Below are positions 48,180-58,398 of a DNA stretch of 64,000 bases, piece after piece. Location: contig NZ_LVHI01000001.1 in NCBI RefSeq assembly GCF_001645385.1, positions 139,276 to 203,275 of the forward strand, in the 5' to 3' direction. Made by a program: the position numbers and the translations under genes. This DNA is from Rhodococcoides kyotonense (GTDB lineage: Bacteria; Actinomycetota; Actinomycetes; Mycobacteriales; Mycobacteriaceae). The stretch's first letter is position 1. Every line of letters begins with the position of its first letter. A model generated the notes under the pieces. That model did no database searches and was not told where the DNA came from. It saw only the letters and a list, made by a program, of their open reading frames with translations.

Positions 48180-48244
48180 CGAAACTTCCTTCTGATGGCG
48201 GTCGATCTCTGTCGGCACCGGCGTCGGCGCTACTGTGTCTTCTC

Positions 48245-48730
48245 GTGCGCTACTTCTACGACACAGAGTTCATCGAAGATGGTCGCACAATCGACCTCGT
48301 CTCGATCGGGGTCGTCGCGGAGGACGGTCGCGAATTCTATGCGGTGTCCTCGGAGTTCGACCCCGAGCGCGCGGGCAAGTGGGTTCGACGCAACGTGCTG
48401 CCGAAGCTGCCACCGTACTCGTCGCCGCTGTGGAAGAGCCGTGCGCGGATTCGTGACGAGCTGCTGGACTTCCTCGTCCCGGCGCCGGGTGCCGACGTCG
48501 AACTGTGGGCTTGGGTTGCGGCCTACGACCACGTTGCGCTGTGCCAGTTGTGGGGCGACATGACGGAATTGCCCCGCTCACTGCCGCGCTTCACCCGCGA
48601 GCTTCGTCAGCTGTGGGAAGACCGGGGAAGCCCCTACCTGCCGTCGGCGCCGGACGACGCGCACGACGCACTGGCCGACGCCCGTCACAATCTCGCGAAG
48701 TTCCGGGCGATCGAAGCCGCATCGCTCTGA
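48245..48730 (+). CDS. 3'-5' exoribonuclease (Rv2179c type)
   Basis: A 161-residue DEDDh-like exonuclease: MRYFYDTEFIEDGRTIDLVSIGVVAEDG carries the first Asp-x-Glu, ELWAWVAAYDHVALCQLWG the second Asp region and DDAHDALADARHNLAKF the last His-x(4)-Asp. It matches Rv2179c, shown to degrade RNA 3' overhangs with a preference for adenine-rich tails. GTG 48245 starts the conserved N-terminus; the frame is open 75 bp upstream without a site. It is divergent from the GT87 gene with only 65 bp between starts, and precedes aroG. Confidence 0.9.
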   Translation: MRYFYDTEFIEDGRTIDLVSIGVVAEDGREFYAVSSEFDPERAGKWVRRNVLPKLPPYSSPLWKSRARIRDELLDFLVPAPGADVELWAWVAAYDHVALCQLWGDMTELPRSLPRFTRELRQLWEDRGSPYLPSAPDDAHDALADARHNLAKFRAIEAASL

Positions 48731-50251
<1,521 letters not shown>

Positions 50252-50270
50252 CGAAACGCTCGCCGAACGA

Positions 50271-52292
50271 TCAGGGAAGCGAGACGACGGACACCGACGA
50301 GCCCGGGGCCACTCTGGTACCCGGGCTCGGGTTCTGCGAGATGACGAGCGATCCGTCGGTGTCGACCACCTGACGGACCGTGAAGCCCAGCTCGAGACCC
50401 TGAACGGTCTCGCGTGCCGACCCGACCGACCTGCCCAGCAGTGACGGCACGGTGATCGAGTTCGACACCGTCAGTCGTACGGACGTGCCTGCGGTCACCG
50501 ACGTGCCGATCTTCGGATTCGTGCCGATGACGGATCCGCCGTCCACGCGCTTGTCGAACTCGACGTCGGTGCCCGACACCGTGATTCCCACGGCAGCCAG
50601 GGCGGCGACGGCGTCGGACTCGCTCATCTTCTCGACGTTCGGAACGTCGACCGGGGGAGCGCCCTTCGAACGCAGGATCTTGACGGTGTCGCCGACCGAG
50701 AGTGTCGTGCCGGGCGGCGGATCCAGCGCGGCGACGCCGCCGACCGGTGCCGTCGTGCTGAACGCCTCGCCGCCGTCGACCGGTTCGAACGTCAGGTCCC
50801 GTAGCTGCTGCTGCATGTCCCCGATCGCGATGTTCGGCGCGATGTCCGGGACCACGGGTGACCCGAGAGACACGAGCAGAGACACGGTGTCGCCCTTGGG
50901 GATACGTGCGCCGGTCGCGGGATCGGTGCCGATCAACGCGTCGACCGGCACGGTGTCCGAATACGTGCCTCGCGTATCCGTCGTCAGCCCGGCGGCCTCG
51001 ATTTCCGACGTCGCCGATGCCACGTCCAATCCCTCGACGAGGGGAACGGACGTGTAGCGACCTGACCCCATCCACCAGCCGCCGATCCCGACGAGTACCG
51101 CCAGCAATGCGACGATGGTCAGCCAGACGACGATCGCGCGACGCGACCGATGGCGGTCCGCGTCGAAGTCGGGGAATCGATACTGACGCCGATCCGGCGG
51201 CGCAGGCGGGGGAGTGTCGTTGCCGGCCCACTGGTCTCGCGGCGTCGGTGCGGTCTGCACGCGGGTGTGCTGGACGCCGTCCGCGGAGGGGTCGGCACGG
51301 ACTTCGGTCGGCGGGACGGCGACGATCTCGGTTGCCGGTGAACGCGCGGGGTCGGGTCGCTCACCCGCGAAGGCCGTCGGCGCACCCAACGCGGCGGCAC
51401 TGCGATGCTCCGCCGACCTGCGGGGCGCCGGGACACGATAGGGCGGCAACTCGAGCCGCGCGCAGACCGCGCGCAGCGCACGGGCCATCTCGTCGGCGTT
51501 CTGGAAGCGACCTGCCGGGTCGCGCACGGTGGCGCGTCGGACCAGGTCGTCGAACTCTTCCGGCACGCCCGCTATGGCGTCGCCCGGTCGCGGTACGTCG
51601 TTGTCGATGCGCTGATAGGCGATGGACAAGGACGTGTCACCGGTGAACGGTGTCCGTCCCGTCAGAAGCTCGTACAGGACGACGCCGACGCCGTACACGT
51701 CGCTTCCGGCGTTCGCGGAACCGGTCGTCACCTGCTCCGGTGACAGGTAGGCCGCCGTGCCGAGAATCACACTGCTCGACGTCGCATTGGACGCTGCGAC
51801 GGCCCGAACGAGTCCGAAATCGGCGATCTTCACGTCGCCCGAGTCCGAGATGAGAATGTTCTCCGGCTTGATGTCGCGGTGCACCAGACCGGCGCGGTGG
51901 GCGGTGCCGAGGGCATCGAGTACCGGACGTAGAACCGCAGCGGCGGCGTGCGGGGGCATCGGACCGCGCTCGCGCAGGAGTTCGCGCAACGTGCCGCCCT
52001 CGACCAGTTCCATGACGAGGAACGCGTATTCTCCGTCGCGACCGTGGTCATACACGGCGACGAGCCCTGGGTTGTTCAGCCGGGCAACGGCCCTGGCCTC
52101 GAACTCGAACCGGGCGACGAACTGGGGATCGTGGGCGAACTTCGGATCCATGATCTTGACCGCAACAGGCCGGTCCAGGCGTGTGTCGAGCCCTCGGTAC
52201 ACCGTGGACATGCCGCCGCGGGCGATAGGCGCGTCGATGCGATATCGCCTGTCGAGCATCGAACCCGCTGACGCGGACCCTACGGACATCAC
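50271..52292 (-). CDS. pknL: Serine/threonine protein kinase PknL with four PASTA domains
   Basis: A 673-residue transmembrane kinase. The cytosolic kinase domain (~14-275) has VAVKIMD (Lys46), HRDIKPEN (Asp140) and DFG (Asp158); a Pro/Ala-rich juxtamembrane region leads to a helix at 386-408 (AIVVWLTIVALLAVLVGIGG), and four extracytoplasmic PASTA repeats follow from ~415. M. tuberculosis PknL lacks PASTA repeats, whereas C. glutamicum PknL has them; here it should bind muropeptides or lipid II. An extended Shine-Dalgarno GGAGGTGATC precedes GTG 52292. It is divergent from the Rv2175c-type gene, its substrate in mycobacteria. Confidence 0.95.
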   Translation of the reverse strand: MMSVGSASAGSMLDRRYRIDAPIARGGMSTVYRGLDTRLDRPVAVKIMDPKFAHDPQFVARFEFEARAVARLNNPGLVAVYDHGRDGEYAFLVMELVEGGTLRELLRERGPMPPHAAAAVLRPVLDALGTAHRAGLVHRDIKPENILISDSGDVKIADFGLVRAVAASNATSSSVILGTAAYLSPEQVTTGSANAGSDVYGVGVVLYELLTGRTPFTGDTSLSIAYQRIDNDVPRPGDAIAGVPEEFDDLVRRATVRDPAGRFQNADEMARALRAVCARLELPPYRVPAPRRSAEHRSAAALGAPTAFAGERPDPARSPATEIVAVPPTEVRADPSADGVQHTRVQTAPTPRDQWAGNDTPPPAPPDRRQYRFPDFDADRHRSRRAIVVWLTIVALLAVLVGIGGWWMGSGRYTSVPLVEGLDVASATSEIEAAGLTTDTRGTYSDTVPVDALIGTDPATGARIPKGDTVSLLVSLGSPVVPDIAPNIAIGDMQQQLRDLTFEPVDGGEAFSTTAPVGGVAALDPPPGTTLSVGDTVKILRSKGAPPVDVPNVEKMSESDAVAALAAVGITVSGTDVEFDKRVDGGSVIGTNPKIGTSVTAGTSVRLTVSNSITVPSLLGRSVGSARETVQGLELGFTVRQVVDTDGSLVISQNPSPGTRVAPGSSVSVVSLP

Positions 52293-52423
52293 CTGGGGAT
52301 CACCTCCATCGAAAGTCGCTACTCCGGCGATGGTAGCCAGCGCAGGTATCGCCTCAGTCTCGATGGACCGCGGTGCGGCCCTGGCTTTTCGTAACCGAGA
52401 GCGAACCCGTTAACGTTACCGGA

Positions 52424-52795
52424 GTGAGCACAATCCCTTACGCCGCCGACGTTCTCGACCCCTCCGAGTCCCTTCTGCAGCTGACCGACGTCAGCAAGGT
52501 TCTCGGCGTTCCCATCTCGCGTGTCGAGCAGATGCTGCGTGATCGGCATCTCATCGCGGTCAAGCGGAGCCGCGTTCCCGGCGTTCCCGAGGTGTTTCTC
52601 GACACCGAGGGCGGCAACGTGGTCAAGGGCCTGCCGGGTCTGCTCGCGGTGCTGCACGACGGCGGATACCAGGACGACGAAATCCTTCGGTGGCTGTTCG
52701 AGTCCGACGACAGCTTGCCCGGCCGTCCCGTCGACGCGATGCACGGGCACCTGATGCGCGAGGTGATCAGGCGCGCGCAGGCGATGGCCTTCTGA
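52424..52795 (+). CDS. Winged-helix DNA-binding protein (Rv2175c type), PknL substrate
   Basis: A 123-residue DNA-binding protein. LLQLTDVSKVLGVPISRVEQMLRDRHLIAVKRSRVPGVPEVFLD is the helix-turn-helix and wing, followed by a C-terminal helical domain (GLPGLLAVLHDGGYQDDEILRWLFESDDS). In M. tuberculosis Rv2175c is phosphorylated by PknL on an N-terminal threonine, which blocks DNA binding; here the short N-terminal arm MSTIPYAADVLDPSE is similar in length. GTG 52424 has only GGA directly before it and may be leaderless. Its last 29 bp overlap the convergent crtB gene. Confidence 0.88.
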   Translation: MSTIPYAADVLDPSESLLQLTDVSKVLGVPISRVEQMLRDRHLIAVKRSRVPGVPEVFLDTEGGNVVKGLPGLLAVLHDGGYQDDEILRWLFESDDSLPGRPVDAMHGHLMREVIRRAQAMAF

Positions 52796-53804
52796 GTTTT
52801 CCGCGCGCGCTCGTCCACCCGGCGGACGCCAGCCCGGGAGCTGCGACGGACAACCGTCGCAGACCCCCGACGCGTGCTCGCTGATGCAGCACGCGATAGC
52901 CGCCGTCCTCGACCTCGCGGAGGATGTCTCCGTACAGCGTCAGGGCGGTGCGCATTCCCGGACGAACCGCCGGATCCAGCATGTCGATGCCCGGCTCCGC
53001 GGTGCGATACACGGCGCGGGTATGGGCGATCAGATGCGCGAGCGCTCGTTCGAGACGCGCGTCGGTGCGACCTGTCTCGCGGCAATGGTGCAGCAGGCCC
53101 TCGTCGACACCGAACGCAGCGAGCTCGTCGGTAGGAAGGTAGATCCGGTCCCGGTCGAGGTCCTCGCCCATGTCGCGGATGAAGTTCGTCAGCTGGAATG
53201 CCTCGCCCAGCGCGGCGGCGGGTCCTTCGGCGACGCGCCGATCCACCGCGGTGCCGAGGATCGGGAGCATCTCGAGGCCGATGACGGCCGCGGAGCCGTA
53301 CATGTACTCGGTCAACTGGTCCATCGTTCGGTAGCGCGACCGGAACATCGGTGTGCCGGGAATGTCCATGCGCATCGAATGGAAGAAGGCGTAGAAGTAC
53401 TCGTGCGGAATCGCATAGCGCTCGGTGGTGTCGACCAGCGCCCTGAGCACCCGATCGGACTTGCTACGGCCGAGAGCGCCGCCGTTCAGCGCGGCTCGAA
53501 CATGGTGTTCGAGGACGTCGACCTTGGCGCTCGCCTCGCGGTCGATCGTCGAGTCGCTGTCGTTCGCGGTGAACTGCGCGTCCTCGGGTAGTTCCGGCAG
53601 TTCGACGTCGGCGGAATCGACGTCCACGTCGACGATGTCGTCGACCATCCTGGCGAATCCGTAGAGGGCGTGCACTGCCGCTCGTTTGTCCGCAGGCAGC
53701 AGCCGGGTCGCGAGGAAGTACGTCTTGCCGTGTTCGGCGTTCAGGTCCCTGCAGATCGCATAGGCGTCGTGCAGCGCTGGGTCGATCCCGTCGAGTTCAC
53801 CCAC
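52767..53804 (-). CDS. crtB: Phytoene synthase (squalene/phytoene synthase family)
   Basis: A 345-residue prenyltransferase condensing two geranylgeranyl diphosphates into phytoene. The two Asp-rich motifs are present: ARMVDDIVD (around residue 53) and TNFIRDMGEDLDRDRIYLP (around 216). LPADKRAAVHALYGFARMVDDIV is typical. The C-terminal ~40 residues (LHQRARVGGLRRLSVAAPG...) are basic and variable. ATG 53804 overlaps the mptA stop by 8 bp, so it is co-transcribed with mptA. It overlaps the Rv2175c-type gene tail to tail by 29 bp. Confidence 0.92.
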   Translation of the reverse strand: MGELDGIDPALHDAYAICRDLNAEHGKTYFLATRLLPADKRAAVHALYGFARMVDDIVDVDVDSADVELPELPEDAQFTANDSDSTIDREASAKVDVLEHHVRAALNGGALGRSKSDRVLRALVDTTERYAIPHEYFYAFFHSMRMDIPGTPMFRSRYRTMDQLTEYMYGSAAVIGLEMLPILGTAVDRRVAEGPAAALGEAFQLTNFIRDMGEDLDRDRIYLPTDELAAFGVDEGLLHHCRETGRTDARLERALAHLIAHTRAVYRTAEPGIDMLDPAVRPGMRTALTLYGDILREVEDGGYRVLHQRARVGGLRRLSVAAPGLASAGWTSARGKLRRPSPARA

Positions 53805-55407
53805 GGTCTGCGGCTGAATTCTCGGCGGCGGGTGCGGGGGACGGCGTCGAGCGCAGTCGTAGCGGGTCGACTCGCGTCAACGACAGAGCGGCGACGACGG
53901 CAGCGAACGTCGCGAGAGCGACGTGCACGAACGTGTACAAACCGATGGAGCCGTCGGGCCGGAACACGAGCATCAGCCACGTCGACAGCCCGACGAGAAT
54001 CATCAGCGTCCGGGTGGAGAGCGCGAACCCGGCCGCGATGGCAAGCGGCCACGAGTAGTACCACGGCAGGGCGGCGGGGGACAGGACGACCACCGCGACC
54101 ATCGCGATGACAATGCCTTTCACGGCGTGGACCTCGGTGCGACGGAACTTCCACCATGTTGCGAGCACGACGACGACCAGCGCGATACCGCAGATCATGC
54201 GTGTCACTTCGAGGACCGGGGCCAGACGAATGTCGAGGAACCACGAGGTGCTGACGGTGACCAGATGGGCCATGATCGTGGGCAGCGACAGCCAGTTGAT
54301 GATCTTTGCCGAACCCGACAAGGCTGTCAGCCAACCGATTCCGACGCCTGCCAGGGCCGACATCACAGCGAACACGCCCACGAAGACCGCGAAGCCGGCA
54401 CCCGCGGTCTTCGCGAACGCGGCGATCGGCGACAGGGGCTTGCGGTTCTCCTCGATCGCTTTCTGCTTCTCGTGGATCATCCAGATCCACACGATGAACG
54501 GCAGGGCGAGGCCTGCCGTCGCCTTGATCGCCACACCGATCGCGACGAGCACGATGCCTGCGATATGGCGTCGTTCGAGGACCAGAACGATGCCCGCAGC
54601 CATCAGTCCGACCATGAGCAGTTCGTTGTGGACGCCGCCGATCAGGTGGATGAGGACGAGAGGATTGAGCACGGCCAGCCACAGGGCGATCGCGGGTGTG
54701 CCACCGAGATGGTCGGCGAGACGCGGAACGGCCCACACCATCAGCGCGAGTCCGGGCAGCATGGCGAGGCGGAAGAACATCGTGCCGGCGATGACGTTGT
54801 CGCCCGTCACCGCGGTGATCGCCTGCCCGATGAGCAGGTGCAGCGGCCCGTAGGGTGCCGTCGTCGTGGTCCAGACGTTGCTGACGTTGTCGAGAAGGAC
54901 GCCGGGGTTGGCGACGGGGCCGACGGCGTACGGGTCGAAGCCGTCGCGCAGCAGAGCGCCCTGCGCGAGGTAGGAGAACGCGTCGCGGCTGAACATCGGC
55001 ACGGCGAGCAGCATCGGAGCGGTCCATGCGGGCACGACCCATCGCAGCTCGCCGAGCGTCGTGCGTCCGGCCAGCGTCGCGCGGCCGAGTCGAACCCACG
55101 CGATGATCATCAGCAGCACACCGACCCACACGATGATGCTCGACAACACCAGACCGTGTCCGAAGCGCAACCAGGACAGGTGCATCGATTCGAGGAGCGG
55201 GTCGCGTCGTCGAACGCTGCCTGCGCCGAACCCGCCGAACGTGATCATGATTCCGCCGACGACACCGAGCAGCGCGGCATGGCCTTCCGGGCTACGCAGG
55301 AACGCAGACAAGCGCCTCACACGAGACGACGACGCTGGTGTCCTGGACGGGGAGTCGCTGGAATCCGTGGCACCCGAGGTGGCGGCATTCGACGAGATCG
55401 ACGACAT
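53797..55407 (-). CDS. mptA: Alpha-(1->6)-mannopyranosyltransferase (GT-C family)
   Basis: A 536-residue polytopic membrane enzyme with about 12-13 helices, counterpart of Rv2174, elongating the alpha-1,6-mannan core of lipomannan on the periplasmic side. After a Ser/Thr-rich cytosolic lead come GVVGGIMITFGGFGAG and, in the first large loop, PMFSRDAFSYLAQGALLRDGFDPY with catalytic Asp residues; APYGPLHLL and GGVHNELLM are family-typical. It starts at ATG 55407 and overlaps crtB by 8 bp. Its position between crtI and crtB mixes envelope mannan synthesis with pigment genes. Confidence 0.92.
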   Translation of the reverse strand: MSSISSNAATSGATDSSDSPSRTPASSSRVRRLSAFLRSPEGHAALLGVVGGIMITFGGFGAGSVRRRDPLLESMHLSWLRFGHGLVLSSIIVWVGVLLMIIAWVRLGRATLAGRTTLGELRWVVPAWTAPMLLAVPMFSRDAFSYLAQGALLRDGFDPYAVGPVANPGVLLDNVSNVWTTTTAPYGPLHLLIGQAITAVTGDNVIAGTMFFRLAMLPGLALMVWAVPRLADHLGGTPAIALWLAVLNPLVLIHLIGGVHNELLMVGLMAAGIVLVLERRHIAGIVLVAIGVAIKATAGLALPFIVWIWMIHEKQKAIEENRKPLSPIAAFAKTAGAGFAVFVGVFAVMSALAGVGIGWLTALSGSAKIINWLSLPTIMAHLVTVSTSWFLDIRLAPVLEVTRMICGIALVVVVLATWWKFRRTEVHAVKGIVIAMVAVVVLSPAALPWYYSWPLAIAAGFALSTRTLMILVGLSTWLMLVFRPDGSIGLYTFVHVALATFAAVVAALSLTRVDPLRLRSTPSPAPAAENSAADRG

Positions 55408-55478
55408 TGCCGGGTCATTCTCCTCTCGGATGGCTGCGGAAGGTGTGGCAGAAGGCGTGCTTTCCTTCCGGACCGGAG

Positions 55479-57125
55479 TCAGTTTAGTGCTTCCCGTCGT
55501 CGTCTCACGAACCGCGACGTTTCGGTGTGTGCAGCGTCGCGTGCAGTGACCCGCGGCCCGAGTACTCGTTCGGCGGCAAGTCTGCCCGAGACGAGGACGG
55601 TGGGCACGCCGACCCCCGGTGTGGTCGCGGATCCGGCGAGAACGACGTTGTCGACGCCTCGTACCAGGTTCTCACGTCGGAACGGCCCGGTCTGCCGAAA
55701 CACGTGCGACGAAGAGAACGGGCTGCCGTGCAGCATGCCCTTGTCCGCCCAGGTCTTCGGGGTGTCCAGGTGGTCGACGACCATCTCCGCTGCCAGGTGC
55801 TCGTAGCCACGCTGCTCGAGCACGAGCTGGATCTCCCGCATGTACGGCTCGCCGAGGCTCTCCCAGTCGAGAGGCGCGCTGTCCAGATTGGGACACGGCG
55901 CCAGGATCGAGATCGGCTCGACCGTCTCGCCGCCACGCGTGATCAGCAACGACGGATCCGAGACGGCGGGGCGTGTGATCAGCAGCGACGGGTCTGCCAT
56001 CAGCTGTCCGCGGCCGGCGCGCGCGGTGATGCGGGTGAACGTGCGCGCCCACTCGTCGCCGAAATCGATGGTGTGGTGAGCTCGCGCCGGCCAGGTGTCG
56101 GTGACACGCGTCGGGACCGTGCCGTGGAAGACGACCGCCGACGGGGACACGAACGAATACCCGCGGCGTCGACCACGTGCGGTGATGCCTGCGCCGTCCA
56201 ACAGGCGATCGACGACGGGCAGATCCGGCGTCAACACGACGGCGTCGCACGGGAAGCGGCGGCCGTCCGCGGTCTCCACCGCCGTGACGCGTCCGTGTGC
56301 GACGTCGAGACCGGACACGTCGGCCCGAGTGACGACGGTGCCACCGTTGCGCACCAGTGCATCGGACATCGACCGGGCGATGGCCGACATGCCCCCTTCG
56401 GGGAAGTACACGCCCATCGACGTGTCCATGTGCGCGATCGCTCCGTACACGGCGAGAGCTTTCGCAGGCGCCATGCCCGCGTAGAGCGCCTGGAACGTGA
56501 AGACGCGGCGCAGCCGCTCGTCCTTCAGGTACGACCCGACGCGTGGTCCGAGCCTGCCGAAGCCGCCCAGGACGAGGAGTTTCGCCGTGTCGCGCAGCGC
56601 AGGTCGGCTGGACACGAGGTCGAGCGGTGAGTCGAAGTTCGAATCGATGTAGCGATCGAATTCCGCGTCGAAGATGGCCGCGAGCCAGCGACGAAGCCTG
56701 CGGTAGCCCTGGGATTCGTCCGGGCCACACGCTCGCTCGACCTCCGCGGCCATACGTTCGGGGTCGGAGAACACGTCGATATGGCTGCCGTCGGCGTAGC
56801 GCGTGTGATAGCTGGGCGACAGGGTCTTCAATCGCAACGGCGGCGACGTGCTGTCGAACGACTCGCCGACAGCACCCAACGCGGAAGCGATCAGCTCGGG
56901 CATCGTCAGAACGCTCGCCCCGTTGTCGATGTCGTACAGCGGCTGTCCGTCGTCGCCCGGCACCGTGTAGGTGCCGACGCGTCCGCCGACCGCGTCGTCG
57001 CGTTCGAGCACGGTGACACGACGGCCTGCCCCGGTCAGATGAAGGGCTGCAGACAGCCCGGCCAACCCTGCGCCGACGACGACTACCGAGTCCGTCGGGC
57101 CGGCTATCGATCGTGGTGTGGACAT
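55479..57125 (-). CDS. crtI: Phytoene desaturase (CrtI family)
   Basis: A 548-residue FAD-dependent carotenoid desaturase. The dinucleotide-binding motif is VVVVGAGLAGLSAALHLTGAGRRVTVLERDDAVGGRVG (residues ~14-50), DPSLLITRPAVSDPSLL is the mid-domain signature, and VVLAGSATTPGVGVPTVLVSGRLAAERV is the C-terminal FAD contact. ATG 57125 follows GGAGG; the frame remains open far upstream as an overlap of idsA only. It starts 17 bp after idsA and is the second gene of idsA-crtI-mptA-crtB. It introduces the double bonds that turn phytoene into lycopene or a similar product. Confidence 0.93.
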   Translation of the reverse strand: MSTPRSIAGPTDSVVVVGAGLAGLSAALHLTGAGRRVTVLERDDAVGGRVGTYTVPGDDGQPLYDIDNGASVLTMPELIASALGAVGESFDSTSPPLRLKTLSPSYHTRYADGSHIDVFSDPERMAAEVERACGPDESQGYRRLRRWLAAIFDAEFDRYIDSNFDSPLDLVSSRPALRDTAKLLVLGGFGRLGPRVGSYLKDERLRRVFTFQALYAGMAPAKALAVYGAIAHMDTSMGVYFPEGGMSAIARSMSDALVRNGGTVVTRADVSGLDVAHGRVTAVETADGRRFPCDAVVLTPDLPVVDRLLDGAGITARGRRRGYSFVSPSAVVFHGTVPTRVTDTWPARAHHTIDFGDEWARTFTRITARAGRGQLMADPSLLITRPAVSDPSLLITRGGETVEPISILAPCPNLDSAPLDWESLGEPYMREIQLVLEQRGYEHLAAEMVVDHLDTPKTWADKGMLHGSPFSSSHVFRQTGPFRRENLVRGVDNVVLAGSATTPGVGVPTVLVSGRLAAERVLGPRVTARDAAHTETSRFVRRRREALN

Positions 57126-57142
57126 GTGACCTCCGGAACCGA

Positions 57143-58225
57143 TCAGTATTTCCGCTGCGTGGCAGCGATGGCGATGGCGTGCAGCCGGGCAGCGGCCTCC
57201 GCGTCGATGTCGGCGGCTGCCAACGTGTCGAGCGCGCGTTCGGTCAGTTCGGTGATCCGCTGCTCGACATCGTCGACAGCACCCAGATCCGTCAGGGCGG
57301 CACGAATGGCGTGGATCTGCTCGTCGGTGAGGTCCTCGGAACCCAGTGACGTGCGCAGCAGCGTCGCGACGTCGGCGTGACCGGCGTCGGCTCGCTGCAG
57401 TCCGACGGCCATGAGCACGGTCCGTTTGCCCTCGCGAATGTCGTCGCCCGACGGCTTTCCGGTGACAGCGGGGTCTCCGAAGACGCCGAGCAGGTCGTCG
57501 CGCAGCTGGAACGCGACGCCGATGTCCGTGCCGAAGGACCGCAGACTTGCCACGACGAGGTCCGACGCCCCCGCGACGGCAGCGCCCAGGTGCAGCGGAC
57601 GTTCGACGGTGTACGCGGCGGTCTTGAACCGGTTGACGCGCATCGCGGCGTCGACGGATTCGTCCCGTCCTGCCTCGGCTTCGATGTCGAGGAGCTGCCC
57701 GCCGAGGACCTCCGTGCGCATCGCCGACCACACCGGAGAGATGCGGGCCATGGCGGACGCGTCGAGTCCGGACTCCCGCAGCATGTCGTCGGCCCAGCAC
57801 AGCGCGAGATCACCGAGCAGAATCGCGGCGGATTCACCGAAACGCGTCGCCGATCCGGACCACTGCTGCGCCCGATGCCGTTCGGCCAGCCCGACATGCA
57901 CGGTCGGAAAGCCGCGCCGCGTGAGGGAGGCGTCGATGATGTCGTCGTGAATGAGCGCGCACGCCTGAATCAGTTCCAACGAGGCACACGCGCGAAGGAC
58001 GGCGGACGCGTCCGGCCCGTGGCGGTCACCGCCCGCGCCGAGCCACGCCGTCCAGGCGAACGCGGGTCGAAGGCGTTTACCGCCGCGAAGGACGAATGCG
58101 ACGAGGTCGTCGACGGCGTCCGCGTACCCGCCGCCCAATGCGCCGACCAGCTGCCGTTTCGACGCGAAGAACTCGGTCAGCGCCGTCTCGACGAGCTGAA
58201 CGGTGTTTACGGATTCGTCGCGCAC
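57143..58225 (-). CDS. idsA: Geranylgeranyl (polyprenyl) diphosphate synthase
   Basis: A ~360-residue isoprenyl diphosphate synthase, related to Rv2173 (IdsA2). GGGKRLRPAFAW begins the catalytic core; the first Asp-rich motif is ALIHDDIIDASLTRRG and the second FQLRDDLLGVFGD. KPSGDDIREGKRTVL is a typical late motif. It should supply GGPP to CrtB. The start is uncertain: GTG 58225 gives the family length and leaves an intergenic region for promoters, while an in-frame ATG at 58402 would overlap the start of divergent metF. It heads the idsA-crtI-mptA-crtB series. Confidence 0.88.
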   Translation of the reverse strand: MRDESVNTVQLVETALTEFFASKRQLVGALGGGYADAVDDLVAFVLRGGKRLRPAFAWTAWLGAGGDRHGPDASAVLRACASLELIQACALIHDDIIDASLTRRGFPTVHVGLAERHRAQQWSGSATRFGESAAILLGDLALCWADDMLRESGLDASAMARISPVWSAMRTEVLGGQLLDIEAEAGRDESVDAAMRVNRFKTAAYTVERPLHLGAAVAGASDLVVASLRSFGTDIGVAFQLRDDLLGVFGDPAVTGKPSGDDIREGKRTVLMAVGLQRADAGHADVATLLRTSLGSEDLTDEQIHAIRAALTDLGAVDDVEQRITELTERALDTLAAADIDAEAAARLHAIAIAATQRKY

Positions 58226-58383
58226 TGTGGTGTCGAGTCCACTCGATTCACGAGTGGGGGACGAGGTCAGGTCTCCGGACAGGGGATCCTCCGTAACGGG
58301 CAGGTGGGCGGGCTGGCCGGAGCCAAGCCTAATGGGTGATTCCGACAGACGAGCCTGCCGTGACGGCGCGCCCCCGGCGAAAC

Positions 58384-58398
58384 TATGATGAGCCGGTG
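58384..58398 (+). promoter_or_regulatory. Possible promoter of leaderless metF mRNA
   Basis: TATGAT at 58384-58389 resembles a sigma-70 -10 element and lies 6 bp before GTG 58396, the distance expected for transcription starting on the start codon. No clear -35 is seen. No Shine-Dalgarno sequence precedes the GTG. Confidence 0.5.

Noticed and set aside
55930..56000. DPSLLITR occurs twice in CrtI, looking like an internal duplication
   Set aside because: CrtI-family proteins normally have two DPS(L/F) segments here, so it is a conserved feature.
57126..57800. Possible N-terminal extension of CrtI giving 773 residues
   Set aside because: It overlaps idsA in another frame and precedes the FAD-binding motif by 225 residues; ATG 57125 has a GGAGG site.
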